From: Gnetum montanum | Taxonomy: Eukaryota > Streptophyta > Gnetopsida > Gnetales > Gnetaceae | Assembly (NCBI GenBank): GCA_015680685.1 | Contig: MNCI01015694.1 | Coordinates: forward strand, 342,829 to 406,828 | Length of the DNA stretch: 64,000 nucleotides | Direction of reading: 5' to 3' | Shown: piece after piece, positions 32,561 through 44,929 of the stretch | How positions within the stretch are numbered: the first letter of the stretch is position 1 | Layout of the letters: every line of letters starts with the position of its first letter | Program-made: the position numbers and the translations under genes | The notes under the pieces: generated by a model | Databases searched by the model: none | Told to the model about the DNA's origin: nothing | The model's input: only the letters and a program-made list of their open reading frames with translations

Positions 32561-33310
32561 GACCAAGGAATGACCACACTTATTTAACTATTTCGGGTTG
32601 GTGGGTTATTCCTTGGATGACCCTTATTTTTTTAGGGTTTACCTTGATTCCTACTTTTGAAATATGGTGCCCCAAGACTATGCATTCCTGGACCATGAGA
32701 TGGCTCTTTTTCCAACTGAGCTAGAGGTTTTTTTTGACACATCGTTTCAACACCTACTCAAGACAGTCTAGGGCTTGCTTGAACATAGCTCCATAGGTAA
32801 AAAAGTCATCCATGAATACTTCTACCCTGCTACCAATTTATTGTTGGAAAATGCTGAGAACTAATTATTAGAATGTGGTTGGGACATTACAAAGACCGAA
32901 TGGCATCTAATGATAAGCAAAAGTTCCCCAAGGACTTGTGAAAGTCATCTTCGCCTAGTCCTCTAGTGCAATTTGGATTTGGTTATAGACACTATAACCA
33001 TCCAAAAAGCTGTAATAGCTATGCCCAAAAATGATGTCCAAAACTTGGTCAACAAAAGGCAATGGAAAATGATCTTTGAAAGTTTCCATGTTGAGTAGTC
33101 GGAAGTCGATGCACACCCACCATTTACCTTCTTTCTTGGGTACAATCATGAGTGGACTGATCCACTTACTATCTATGATATGGTAGATGAATCCTACCCT
33201 AAGGAGTTGTTCAATATCCTCTTTGATAGTCTACTTTAATTTAGGATTCAAATGTCACTGCGACTATCATTTTAGCTTAACGGTGGGGTCAATGTATATC
33301 CAATGCTAGC
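32561..33310 (-). pseudogene. A3 reverse transcriptase
   Basis: On the minus strand: MIVPKKEGKWWVCIDFRLLN (33090-33149), PLPFVDQVLD and YYSFLDGYSVYNQIQI (to 32955), then MPFGLCNVPTTF and the catalytic FMDD at 32805-32816, which is intact. It ends LGHTGYYWWFIKNFSKI near 32530-32580. Stops lie between the blocks, most of them explained by Trp or Gln codons turned to stop. Confidence 0.85.
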
Positions 33311-33599
33311 ATATTCTTGGATCTATTCCAATGAGCTTAGAATATGACCAAGCAAATGTTGCTGACCATTTTTCCACAACCTTTATTAACATTTTCTTTT
33401 ATTCTACAGAAATCTTGGAATTAATGATGATCTACCTTCTATTTTTCAAGAATACATACTCCATCCCAGCTGGTAGTGTTTTTAATTTAAGGGGTTCTTA
33501 TCTAAATTTGTCAGGAATCTCCAACTCTTCCCAATTGACATCATCATTTACTTCTTTATAGAGTTGGTGATGAACTTACTTGAGTTCATTCATACTTGC

Positions 33600-34290
33600 A
33601 ACATACTCATACATTAGGCCCTCAGTAGGTTCCACGCATAATGTACTGCTACTATAATCAGCTGTCAGCCACTAAGTGCCTTCTTGTTTTGTGGTTGCTA
33701 TGTATAAGCATCTTTGGATCTCAACTTCTAGTGCATACTACTTGCATGCAGAGATAGATGTTCACTTTAGTGACCATAACTTTTGCACATAATGACACCC
33801 TAAATCAGTGTACACAATACATGGAACCCTCTTCTTCTCGATCTTTCCAAATTCATTTTCTTTTGATATCTCCAAGGAAAGATCTCTAATGCCCATTTTG
33901 GCATCAATGGTGCTTAACCATACCATTCCCATAATAATTGGGAAGTCCCCTTTGTAGTTTTCCACCTTGATTACTAGGAAATCGATGAGATATGACCACC
34001 CAATGGTTACGATGTCCTCAACTAGTCCTAATGGAACAATGATGGATTGGTCTACCAATTCCAGCCGGATGTTGCTCTTCTTTAAGGGAGGAAGGTTCCA
34101 CATTATGTACATCTCATGTGAGATTAGATTAACACTAGAACTAGAATTAAGAATAGATTTACAAGGCTCATTCCCAGCAATTTGTAAATATACGAGGGGA
34201 CTCTTGGGATTAGCTAACTTCCTAGGCAGGTTACCAACTCAAAGCCAATCAGATATAGCATGGGTTAGCATTACAATATGGATTCAAGAG
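33600..34290 (-). pseudogene. A3 protease
   Basis: The open stretch 33762-34112 contains PPLKKSNIRLELVDQSII, GDFPIIMGMVWLSTIDAKMG and RDLSLEISKENEFGKIEKKR. The active site just upstream reads LNSSSSVNLISHEM, where the family has LDSGSGVNLIS, so both the Asp and the Gly are lost. Confidence 0.8.
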
Positions 34291-36757
34291 GGATTTTGGT
34301 TTGAAGGGGACTTAGATAAAAATGAGATAGAGGAAGGTGGAGGAACATGGTTACCAACCATTGATGTGTTTGAGGGCTTTGATAGACTACGAGGTTGAAA
34401 GAAAGGTTTTTACTTTGTTCATGGTTCCGACCCGCTTAGTGGGTTAGCCAATTGCAAATTAACCACCCTTGTAGAATTTCTTTGTTTTGGTTGGGTAAGA
34501 AGTTCACCTTGCATGGATGGAGCAGGTGGTAGTTATGTCAGAGATGGAGGAGTGGGTGCAAGGATAGAAGAAACATGAGGATAGTAGGTGGAATCCCTCC
34601 TTGAATAGGATGATTGGTAATGGTGAGGTTGGTAAGCAGCAACATGAACAAAGGAGTCTCATGGAGATGAAGGTTGCTAAACATAGTAACCATAGGCATT
34701 TGGTTGCTGATAAGGGTAATGTTGTCTTGGAGGTGGTAATGCCCATGATTGTGGTTGCTACCACTACTGGTACAATTTGTAAGGTTGCAATGGAGTTCCA
34801 CTTGGATAGTACTACTATGGTTGGTGGAACTATTGAGGATTGCCTTGTGGATAAGGTAATCTTTTGGGTGTTTGCCTTTGTGCAAGTCATTGATGTAAGT
34901 TATACACCCTAGATTCCTACAAGTGTGACACAATTAGGTAACATCCCTTGGGATGTTCATATTGGAAAACGTCACACTTGAAATCATCATCTAAATCGCT
35001 ATCCGTAGCCATCTCTATTGCAGCTATTTTACCCTTACCCTTAGATATGGCACATTCAGCTTTCTTAATTCTCCAACACTCATCCTCACCACTTTGCTTT
35101 TGGACTCTTTAGCAATTTTTAAGAGAACCTGAAACTTGTTGTCCATAGAGTCCCATAATTGGTCAACGTTAGCTATGATTTCATATTGTAGTTTCTAGAG
35201 TGGTAAGGTTTTCTAGTTAACCACCTCATCTCTGGTGAATTCATCCTTAGTTTCATAAAATCAAACCTCCCTTTTGTGGATAGAAGGGTCCCTGCTGTAT
35301 TGCTCTACACTTTCTTGCTTTCTCAATTCTCCCTCTTCCTTGGCTACCTGCTCAAGTAACTTTTGAATCTAATAGGTACTCAACTCTGTCAATCTCCCTT
35401 GGGCATAGACACCAAGGGTTTTCTTGGTTTTAGACCACAATCCGTCTATGATATGGAAAAGTTAATCAGGCTAAGAGTATCCATGGCCAGGATACCTATG
35501 CAACAGAGAGTAGTATCAGTAAATAGTGGCATCCAAGGGCTCATGGTTTCCTTGTTTCCACCCTTGGATCTCCTTCCTTAGATTGGATACTCGGGAGTAC
35601 ATTTGATATTTTTCATTGAACAATTCCAACATTGTACTCCACTGTCTAATTGATTCTAGTTCCAAGAATTAGCACCAATTTTCTACTTCCTTTATGAATG
35701 TCCTTGGAAATAATTGCAACTTCTACCAGTCATTCTGAATATTCTGCAAGGCACATGCATCTTGAAAGGCCTAGAGATGATTTATTAGATCAGCATTATA
35801 TCCTCCCTCAAACTGAGGGATGTTGTTCATGTATAGCCTCTTTATTTTGCTATCTTGCATGTGCCTTGTTGGAATCCTCACAGCCTCTAAAATGTTTAAC
35901 ATGCCCCAAGTGGCAAGTAGAGGTTCATCAAGGCCATGGTGATGGTGCCTATGATGTTCTCTACTAGCCCTTCTTTCTTGATGGTGGGTCTCTCTAGATT
36001 ACCCACATCTTTGATCACGACTGTCTCGATGGTTCCTTCTATTGTTTTAGTCCCTTTGATCACCTCCATCATGGTTATTCCTTCTATGGTCACAATCTGA
36101 GCCAAATGAAGAAGATGATGATGATGATGAAGGGGAAGAAGAAGGAGAACTTGCTTCACACTAACGCCTGTCTCCCTTCCTTCAATGCTCGTAACCATGA
36201 TCGCGGTCATGACATCATTTTTCCTCCTTATCCTAACTTACCTCTCTAGATCCATTTTTTTCATTGGATCTATTTTGACTAGAACATGAAGTATGAACTG
36301 TGGATTGTACATTCTAGTTGAGGGCTCCCTGAACAAAGTCAAAGAGAGGAGAATCACAAAAGAAGTGGTCACCTCCATCACATGGGCCAAGTAGAGGTGG
36401 AAAAGTATTTGACCCCTTGCCCTTCACAAGCTTGTGTTGGTGCTCCAACTAATGATCCCTTAATCTTTGTGCTTTAGTGGGATGATAATCCCTTGAGTCA
36501 GGATCTCACATCTCGTATTCTCCACGAAGATGTTGAAGTCCATGTCATGTGAGCATTAGCTAGAGCATTTTTGGAATAGATTAATCAAGTGGCAACACAA
36601 TGTTTCCTTCCATGTCATGCCACTGTAGTAGTTCATCTTGATGCAAGATGAAGGTGAAGTCAGGTACATACTCATAGGGATGAGCATATACCACCTAGTA
36701 TTGTTGAGGCACCTAGACTGCCCTAGGCAGAGATGGGCTCCTATGAGAAGAAGACAT
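34291..36757 (-). pseudogene. gag: A3 gag polyprotein, heavily decayed
   Basis: The start is the ATG at 36757 (MSSSHRSPSLPR). Family blocks in order: YAHPYEYVPDFTFILHQDEL (about 36660-36700), RDYHPTKAQRLRDH, an Arg/Asp/His-rich part near 36000-36250, the gag core (about 35450-35870) and the zinc knuckle near 34935-34975. The knuckle reads CDVFQYEHPKGCY, so the second Cys has become Phe. Many stops and shifts; a proline-rich tail leads to protease at about 34290. Confidence 0.8.
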
Positions 36758-36903
36758 TTTTTGTTAATGAACTTATAGGTAGTGTGAAATTAAGGTTTAA
36801 TTTATAATAATAGTTTTTATTTTTGTAAAATTTTACTCTTAGGATTCGAACAATGAGGTTACTAAGTTTCACTTAGTTTAGATAGTGCACGTAGAACTAC
36901 AGT

Positions 36904-36921
36904 CCCTAGCAATGGTGCTAA
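36904..36921 (-). promoter_or_regulatory. A3 primer-binding site
   Basis: On the minus strand it reads TTAGCACCATTGCTAGGG, a decayed tRNA-Asp-type site next to the LTR. Confidence 0.8.
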
Positions 36922-37776
36922 TGATGAGCAATGAGGTACCCCTACATCCAACCATAGAAATAATAGGCATTCACGTGCGATTTGATCAAATTCTACAAAC
37001 TATAATTACTAAGTACACTAGAGCTAAACAGTGTATGCATGTTGTCCATTCGTTGTCTTCCCAATCCAACTTGTGGAATCCAATTGTATGGTTAAGTGTG
37101 ATTGAGGCGTAAGATTTTTATTATTTTATGTTTTATCAAATTACTCACCTAGAACAAGAATGAAAGTAAGAGTAATTAAATGTTAAGTAAACTATGGTCT
37201 AATCTAGCCTAACATAAGTAACCATTCCCACTTTCCAGACACATCCTAAACTTTGTGTAAACACTATTGGGTTGTCAAACGCTAACCGTTTCTAAGCTAC
37301 CAAGTGTCAAATGCATGTTTGAATGGGTCATGCTTATGTGTTTTAATGAGTTTCTTGATTAATCAAAATTAATTACTGCATGAACAACATTAATGTAAAT
37401 TGCATGAAATCATTATATATATAAATGCATAAGAAAGAAAGTCTCAAGTGTTGCAAGGTGAATCAAAGAGTTTGTCTTTATTGCCAATAGAATGGTGTGT
37501 TCAAGTACATCAATGCTTGAATAAAGATTTGATCACACTTAGACCTCCTACTATGGGCACTTGGAAAATATTCTAACTCTCAAATGAACAAACTACAAGA
37601 GTTTCACTACTTGACTGTCAAAAACTACCCTCAATCGTGTGCTTGGGGGCTATATTTATAGACCTAGGAGTAACCTTACGATATCAAATGTATGATATTG
37701 CATCTTGGGCCATGATATTGTGTACCCGATATCGCAACCACTTTAATATCTAAGTGTATGAAAAAATGATTTATTA
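36922..37776 (-). repeat. A3 5' LTR
   Basis: It is 855 bp. Ends are TGATGAG and TTTATTA; the last bases were probably ATCA. The TATA box (minus) is near 37651-37660. U3 motifs GATATTG and GATATCG lie at 37675-37755. Confidence 0.95.
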
Positions 37777-37781
37777 GGAGC

Positions 37782-39540
37782 CCTATCAATGAATGAAGTG
37801 CATAAGGCACATGTCAAACAAAATCATGATGCACAAATAAGAAGAGTTAAATTTCAACTAGGTGATAAGATTATTTATTGGAATCCCATGCATTTATCAC
37901 AACATACAAATTTTTAAACACGATGGGAAAGACCTTACATCATTCATGCAACTTTTCCTTCTAATACCATGACAACTTACCACATTTCAAGCCTAGAGAA
38001 ATGACTGCTAGTCAACATCCAACAGGTGAATCCTTTCCTAAAACCTATGATAACTAATAGCACTAACACCTAAACATATGAACAAGCATGCTCTATTTTT
38101 TGGATTTCCACCTTTCAACTCAGTTGTGAGAGAGATGGCCATCCATATTAACATTCTATGAAGGCTACCCAATGTTTCATGTTTTTGTTTTATATCATTC
38201 TTCATATGTTTTTCATTTTCTTGAATATTTTACTACTTATTTTACATTTTTTTTCTTTTCTTTCTTTTCATTTTACTTTTTACTTTGTTTGGCTTTATCT
38301 TGTTTTGTTCATGATGAAATCTTGATTTTGTGATGTGGCTACTATTACTACTAGAAGTTAATTAATGTAGTATTTAATGTTATGATTGATTTCTTAATGA
38401 TCAAATTTTATTTCTAGATTATGTCCTTGATTAAAAGATTGTTTATTTTCTAATGATATTAGGTAGTCAGCCCACAACATCCATCTATTCCATCTAATTC
38501 TATGAGGCTCTGCATTGTGGAAGCATGAGGTCCTTTAATAATTTAAACTTAAAGTAATCAATGATCTTGTTACTTAATAGACTCATAATGGACTAAGGAG
38601 GAATGAGAAAAGGATCTCTTGTTCCCAACTTCTTCCTCAAGTTTCATGCTTCTTCTCATTAGTCCTTCACCACTCCTATTATCAACCATAGTAGGAAACA
38701 TTTCTTTACATGGTGTGATTCCTATGATAAAAACAAACACAAAAAAACACACTAAAATTCAAAGCACACCCTTTAGAAAAAATAATGAGCTACAAGCATT
38801 AGTTATGGGGTTGGAAAGATATGTTACCCATGCTTGAAGGATCCCCTCTAACTAAGATCCTTCCTATCTTTCTTCTTCTCTTTTTTCCTTTTCTTGGAAT
38901 GGTGGTTGTCCTTTGGGGATTGTCATAAACTCTTGATAGTTGAAGAGTCAGGATATAATAATGTAAAGTCACTACACATGGATGGACTTGGTCTCAATTG
39001 AGGATGGGACAACATTGAATCACCTTAACCATACACTTCGCAAGGACTTCATGTGACTAGGATAAGAATCTCTTGCCATTCTTTCTCTACCATCCTTCAT
39101 GCTTCATCACCAACTAGCTCATTGCATTCTATCATTATCAATTGAAGTATTTTTTTATGGAAATTAACATAACCCTCAAATGATCTCTCACATGGATTCA
39201 AATTTTAACTTATAATGACCATTAATTATCTTTGGTGCCTATAGACTCCTCATGATGAGAGCATGAAAAGGCATCATAGCCCTACGCCTACTTTGGTAAG
39301 GATCCACTTACATGCCCTTTGGTATCTTTAAGTTAAACTTCATATTCCTCAATCATTTCTTTAATTGATCTCATCACCTTACATTTCACATGTCTAGTTT
39401 GGCTTTCTTTTGTTATTGTCAATTCATCAAAATCCAATCTACTCTCCTCTTCCAACAAACTTACAAGACTCTTCTATGTTTTTATAGCTTTCATTGGACT
39501 CTTGTTTCATTCCAAAACTCATCAAAATTCCTCATTTTCT
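37782..39540 (+). mobile_element. A2: integrase end and 3' region after the A3 insertion
   Basis: This continues A2 from 27708. 37782-38040 codes for the integrase C-terminus (FQLGDKIIYWNPMHLSQHT, then RPYIIHATFPS), aligning with A4 47200-47430. From about 38110 the family phrase GAGAGATGGCCATCC follows, then the 3' region with one hairpin unit (38705-38790) whose arms no longer pair well. Similarity to A4 fades by about 39540 and no A2 3' LTR was found. Integrase stops include the Trp codon before the RPYII motif. Confidence 0.75.
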
Positions 39541-40085
39541 CAATGTAAAGTATTGCTTAGTATAGCTGCATCAACACATCCTTGTCAAACTAGTGGGATT
39601 CGTCGATGCAGCTCCATTGATGTAGTACAAAAATAGCATATATAAGTGAAATACTTAGCCATTTTTGCATCATTTCTCACCAATGTAAGAAGAGTTTTTC
39701 ACATTTTTCAAAGCCTAAGAACCTTCCAAGAGCCATGACTCTCAAACGACTAATTCAATTCAACCTATTTTTTAATCCTCAAGCTATCAAAGGTAAGCTT
39801 TACATCATGGGGTACATAAATATTTGATTTTTTCCAAAAATTATTTCCAAATTTTTCTAACTCCCCAAGGTTTATCAATTAAAATAATATTAAATTACTC
39901 ATCCCAAGTGAGTTAAATCTAACAAAAAATCTCTAGTAACTAACCAATAAAATAATATTAAAATAATATAACTCACTAAGATCACAAAAAGGCCTAAGTG
40001 TATCTTGATCTAATGAGAAATGTATAAAAAATAGCTCATGGTTATGAAGTGAAAAGCTAATCCTGGGTTACGTTTATGATCACAG
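39541..40085 (+). other. Unassigned, LTR-like or 5' leader of E
   Basis: It contains CATTGATGTAG-like motifs (39565-39625) and a TATA-like CATATATAAG (about 39637-39646), resembling the U3 of the E and F LTRs but not alignable to them. A short phrase, ATGACTCTCAAACGAC, begins near 39739 and is followed by a splice-donor-like GGTAAGC (39793-39799). The sequence just before 40086 (TGATCACAG) looks like an acceptor. An intron is possible but the joined frame does not fit, so I do not annotate one. Confidence 0.3.
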
Positions 40086-40381
40086 ATGGCACCAAAGCAA
40101 GGATTGCAAGTGGGAGGACCTTTCCAACCTAGGGAGAAGTAACCAAGAGAAGGAAGAGGCCAATAGCAACAACCAAAGTAATCCCAGGAACAAGTAGTTG
40201 AAGTGACCCATGTAACGGGACCTCTTTGGGAGGAGTCCAATGTGGAATCTATACAAAAAACTTCCACTATAGAAATAGGCCAATCTAGGCAACATGAAGT
40301 TCCTAGGCCAAGGCCTAACCTTGAAGTTATCCTCAAAAAGGCCTTCTTGGAGAAAATAAGAACTAAGAAGGTCTAGAGTTA
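40086..40381 (+). pseudogene. E ORF, N-terminal part
   Basis: It begins with ATG at 40086 (MAPKQGLQVGGPFQPREK). It carries a Gln/Pro/Arg-rich segment, then VVEVTHVTGPLWEESNVESI and KKAFLEKIRTKKV up to the A4 insertion. Two stops. It continues at 50409. The ending KIRTKKV joins to SFHSLRVELWTFLEI with one copy of the target duplication removed, showing that A4 sits in this ORF. Confidence 0.55.
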
Positions 40382-41251
40382 TGATAAATTGTGTTTTTCA
40401 TCACTCGACATTGGAGTGGCTGCGACATCGCATACCCAATATTGGGTACATGATATTGCAGCCTAAGATGCAATATCGTACATTTGATATCGTAGGGCTA
40501 CTCCCAAGTCTATAAATACAATTCCCAAGTGCACAATTGGGAGTAAGTTTTTAGCAGTCAAGTAGCAAAACTCTTGCAGTTTGTCCATTTGAAAGTTAGA
40601 ATATTTTCCAAGTGCCCATAGTAGGAGATCTAAGTGTGAATGGATCTTTATTCAAGCATTGATGTACCTGAGCACACCATTGTGTTGGCGATAAAGACGA
40701 ACTCTTTGATCCATTCCTTGCAACACTTGAGATTTTCTTTCTTATGCATTTATATATTGTGATTTCATTCAATTTACATTAATGTTATTTATGGAGTAAT
40801 TAATTTTGATTAATTAAACAACTTATTAAGATACACAAGCACGACCCCTTTGAGCATACGTGTAACACTTGGTAGCTTAGAAATGACTAGCGTTTGATAG
40901 CCCAGTAGTGTTTGCACAACATTCAAGATGTGTCCAGGAAGTGAGAACGATTACTTGTGTTAGGCTAGATTAGACTATAGTTTACTTAGCAATTAATCAC
41001 TCTTACTTTTATTCTTGCTCTAGGTGAGTAATTCCATAAAAACACAAAATAATAAAAATCTTATGCCTCAGTCACACTTAACCATACAATTGCATTCCAC
41101 AAGTGGGATTGGGAAGACAATGAACGAACAACATGCACACACTATTTAGCTCTAGTGTACTTAGTAACTATAGTGTACAGAATTTGACCAAATCACACAT
41201 GAATGCTTCTGATTCATATGGTTGGGCATAGGGGTATCTTGCCACTCATCA
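40382..41251 (+). repeat. A4 5' LTR
   Basis: It is 870 bp with ends TGATAAATTG and CCACTCATCA. TATA box TATAAATA at 40511-40518. U3 palindrome-like motifs CAATATTGGGTACATGATAT and GATATCG lie at 40420-40495. Confidence 0.97.
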
Positions 41252-41252
41252 T

Positions 41253-41271
41253 TGGCATTGTTGTTAGGGAC
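41253..41271 (+). promoter_or_regulatory. A4 primer-binding site
   Basis: TGGCATTGTTGTTAGGGAC. Against the tRNA-Asp complement (TGGCGCCGTTGCCGGGGA) almost every difference is C-to-T or G-to-A. Confidence 0.85.
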
Positions 41272-41408
41272 TGTAGTTCTTTGTGTGCTATTTAAGCCTA
41301 GTGAAATTTAGTAACCTCGTTGTTCAAAACCTAAGAGTCAAATCCTACGAAAAAAAATATTATTATCATTAAATTAAATCTTAATTTCACATTATTTATT
41401 AACATAAA

Positions 41409-43690
41409 ATGTCTTCTTCTCATAGGAGCCCATCTCTTCCCAGGGTAATTCAGGTGCCTCAACAATACTGAGTGGTGTATACTCATCCCGATGAGTATGT
41501 ACCAAACTTTACCTTCATCTTACATCAAGATAAACTAATGCGATGGTGCAATATGAAAGGAAACATTATGTTGCCACCTAACTAATCTATTCCAGAAATG
41601 CTCTAGCTAATGCTCACATGACATGGGATTCAACATCTCCATGGAGAATATGAGATGCAAGATCCTAACTCAAGGGATTATCATCCCAGTGAAGCACAAA
41701 AATTAAGGGATCGACAGCTGGAGCACCAACACGAGCTTGTGAAGGGAAAGGGGTCAAATATCTTTCCACCTCTACTTGGCCTAATTGATGAAGGTGACCA
41801 CTTATTTAGTGATTCTCCTCTCTTTGACTTTGTTCAAGGAGCCCTCAACCAGAATGTACAATCCATAATCTAGGTTCTGGTCAAAACAAATCCAATGAAA
41901 AAAATGAATCTGGAGAAGCAAGCTAAGGAGAACAAAGGAGATCATGATCATGATTGTGATCACAAGCATCAAAGGAAGGGTGATAGGCATCAACGTGGAG
42001 TAAGTTTCCATTCTTCTTCCCCTTCATTGTCATCATCTTCTTCTTCATTTGGTTTAAATCATGGCTATAGAAGAAATAACTGTGATGGAGGTGACCAACA
42101 GGACTGGAATAATAGAAGGAACCATTATGATAGTCGTGATAGAAGATGTGGGCAATCCAGAGAGGCCCATCATCAAGAAAGAAGGGCTAGTGGGGAACAT
42201 CATAGGTGCCACCATCATGGCCTTGATGAAACTCTACTTGCTACTTAGGGCATGTTAAATATTGTAGAGGCTATGAGGATTCCAACAAGGCATGTGAAGT
42301 ACAACAAAATAATGAGGTTGGATATGAACAACATTCCTTGATTAGAGAGAGGATATGATGCTGATCTACAAAATCGTCTTCAGGCCTTCCAAGATGCATG
42401 TGCCTTGAAAAACATTGAAAATGACTAGAAAAAGCTAAAATTATTTCCAAGGACATTTATAAAGGAATCAGAAAATTGGTATTGATCCTTAGAACCAAAA
42501 TCAATCAAGCGGTGGAGTACGATGTTGGAATTATTCAATGACAAATATCAAATGTACTCCTAAGTATCCAATCTAAGAAAATAAATTCAAGGGTGGAAAC
42601 AAGAGAATCATAAGCCCTTGGATGTTGTTATTGGTTGATACTACTCTCTATTCCATAGGTGTCCTGGCCATGGATACTCTCAACTTAACCAGCTTCACCA
42701 TATCATAGATGGGTTGTAGTCTGAAACCAAGAAAACCCTTGGCATCTATGCCCAAGGGAGATTGAAAAAGTTAAGTGCTTGTTGAATCCAAAAACTAATT
42801 GAGTAGGTAGCCAAGGAGAAGGAAGAGCTAAGAAAATGTGAAAGTGTAGAAGAATAAAATAGAGATCCTTCTATTTAGAAAAAGGAGGTTAGATTTTGTG
42901 ATAGTGAGGATGAATTCACCAAAGATGAGGTGGTTAATTAGAAAACCTTGTCATTCCAGAAATTGTAATAAAAAATTACGACTAAGGTTGATCAATTATG
43001 GGACTCCATGAACAATAGGTTTCAAGCTGTTTAAAAAATTTCTAAGGAGTCTAAGTAGCAAAGTGGTGAGCGAGAGCATCGGAGACATAAGGAAGCTGAA
43101 CGCACAATATCTAAGGATAAAGGTAAAATGGATGTAATAGAGATGGCTATAAATAGTGATTCAGATGATGATGGTGGATGTGATGTTTGCCAATATGAAC
43201 ATCCTAAGGAATATTATCTAGTTGTATAACACTTGCAAGAATCTGGGATGTATGCCTTATATCCACGACTTGCACAAAGGCAAATTCCCAAAAGATTACC
43301 TTATATATAAGGAAATACTTGATAGTTCCACCAACTATAGTAATACTATCGAAGTGGAACTCCTCCACAACCTCATGAATTGTACCAGTAGTGGCAACAA
43401 CCACAATCATGGGCATTGCCACCTCCAAGATAGAAATACCCTTATTGGCAACCAGATTCCTATGGTTATTATGTTTAGCAACATTCATCTCCAAGGAACT
43501 CCTTTGGTCATGTTATTGTTTACCAACCTCACCAATACCCTCTTGAAACATACCAATCACCCTATCCAAGGAGGGATGTCACCTACTACCCTCATGCAGC
43601 TCCTGTTCTTGCACCTACTCCTCCATCTCTTGCACAGATGCCACTTGCTCCATCCATGCAAGGTGAATTACCTACACAACCATAGTGAAA
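41409..43690 (+). pseudogene. gag: A4 gag polyprotein, decayed
   Basis: The start is the ATG at 41409 (MSSSHRSPSLPRV). Blocks: VVYTHPDEYVPNFTFILHQD (41475-41535), RDYHPSEAQKLRDRQLEHQH (about 41676-41740), an Asp/His/Arg-rich and Ser-rich segment (41940-42230) with SSSPSLSSSSSSFG, the gag core at 42260-42800 (MRLDMNNIP, FNDKYQMYS, IQGWKQENHKPLDV, HRCPGHGYSQ), and a zinc knuckle near 43165-43200 reading CDVCQYEHPKEYY, in which the last Cys is lost. A large share of the roughly 17 stops are TAG or TGA where relatives have Gln or Trp. Confidence 0.85.
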
Positions 43691-43899
43691 AAACGCCATG
43701 AGGGTAATTAATCTGCAATTGGTTAACCCATTCGGTGTGTCAGAACCATGAACAAAGAAAAGACCCTTCTTCCGACCTTGCAGTCCACCAAGGCCCTCGA
43801 ACACATTAGTGGTTGGTAACCTTGCTCCTCCACCTTCCTCTATTTCCTTTCTATCTGAGTCCCCTTCAATCCAAAATCCTTCGCAAATCCATACTATAA

Positions 43900-44560
43900 T
43901 GCTAACACATGCTATATCTGATTGAATTCAAGCTGGTAACCTGCCCAAAAAATCAGCTAATCTTGGGAGTCCCCTAGTTTACTTGCAAATTGCTAGGAAT
44001 GATCCTTGTAAAGCTCTTCTTAACTCTAGTTTGGATGTTAATTTGATCTCACATGAGATGTACATAATGTGGAACCTTCCTCCTTTGAAGAAGAGCAACA
44101 TATGACTAGAACTGGTGCACTAGTCCATCACTATTCCATTGGGATTGGTTGAGAACATCGTCACCACCATTTGTAGGTGGTTATATCCCACTGATTTTGT
44201 AGTAATCAAAGTAGAGAATTGCAAGAAGGACTTTCCAATTATTAAAGGAAGGGCATGACTAAGTACTTTGTATGCCAAAATAGGCATTAGAGATCTTTCC
44301 TTAGAAATATCAAAACAAAATAAATTTAGAAAGATTGAGAAGAGGAGTTCCATGTATCGTGTACAACGATTTAGAGTGCCATTATGTGCAAAAGTTATGA
44401 TTAGTAAAGCAAACATCTATCTCTAAATGCAAGAAGTGTGCACGAGAAGCTGATTTCCAAAGATATCTATATGCAGCAGCCAGAAAACAAGAAGACACCC
44501 AGTGGCTAATAGCTAATTCTGGCAGCAATACATTATGCATGGAACCGACTAAGAGCCTAA
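43900..44560 (+). pseudogene. A4 protease
   Basis: Active site region NSSLDVNLISHEMYIMWNLP (about 44020-44075), where relatives have DSGSGVNLIS, so the catalytic Asp and Gly are lost. It continues SITIPLGLVENIVT, CKKDFPIIKGRA and SLEISKQNKF. Several stops and one shift near 44340. Confidence 0.8.
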
Positions 44561-44929
44561 TGTACTAGTACGTTGTAAGTATGGATGAGCTTGAGCAAGT
44601 TCACCACCAGCTCTTTGAAAGAGCAAATGATGATGTTAATTGGAATGAGTTGGAAATTCCTGATAATTTTAAATAAGAGCCCTTTGAATTGAAGATGCTA
44701 CTAGTTGGAATGGAGTATGCATTTTTGAAAAATGGGAGGTCGGTTATCATTAATGCCAAGCTTGCTATTGAAAAGAAGAGAAAATTAATAAAGGTTGTGG
44801 AAAAGTGGTTAGCAACCTTCACCTAGTCATATTCCAAACTCACTAGGATAGATCCAAGAATATGCCAGCACCAAATATACACTAACCCTGCTGTCAAGCT
44901 GAAACAACAACCGTAGCGACATTTGAATC

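Larger units (their letters stand above)
27709..37776 (-). mobile_element. A3: full-length Athila-like element
   Basis: 10,068 bp, minus strand. 3' LTR 27709-28581, polypurine tract 28582-28590, 3' region, integrase, RNase H, RT, protease, gag, primer site 36904-36921, 5' LTR 36922-37776. Flanks are GTAGC (27704-27708) and GGAGC (37777-37781), a 5-bp duplication with one change. It interrupts the integrase C-terminus of A2, a member of the same family in the opposite orientation. Confidence 0.93.

Noticed and set aside
34504-34933. Overlapping open frames on both strands inside the A3 gag tail
   Set aside because: They are shadows of the Pro/Gln/Tyr-rich gag tail; the true frame is fixed by alignment to B and G.
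39555-39650. 5' LTR of E
   Set aside because: Only short motifs and a TATA-like box resemble the E 3' LTR; no alignable stretch or terminal TGATGAG was found.
39739-40086. Intron between a short exon (39739) and the E ORF start
   Set aside because: Donor and acceptor look plausible, but joining them puts the E ORF out of frame.
40010-40336. Minus-strand frames of 108 and 71 codons
   Set aside because: They are opposite the E ORF, whose frame is supported by continuity across the A4 insertion.
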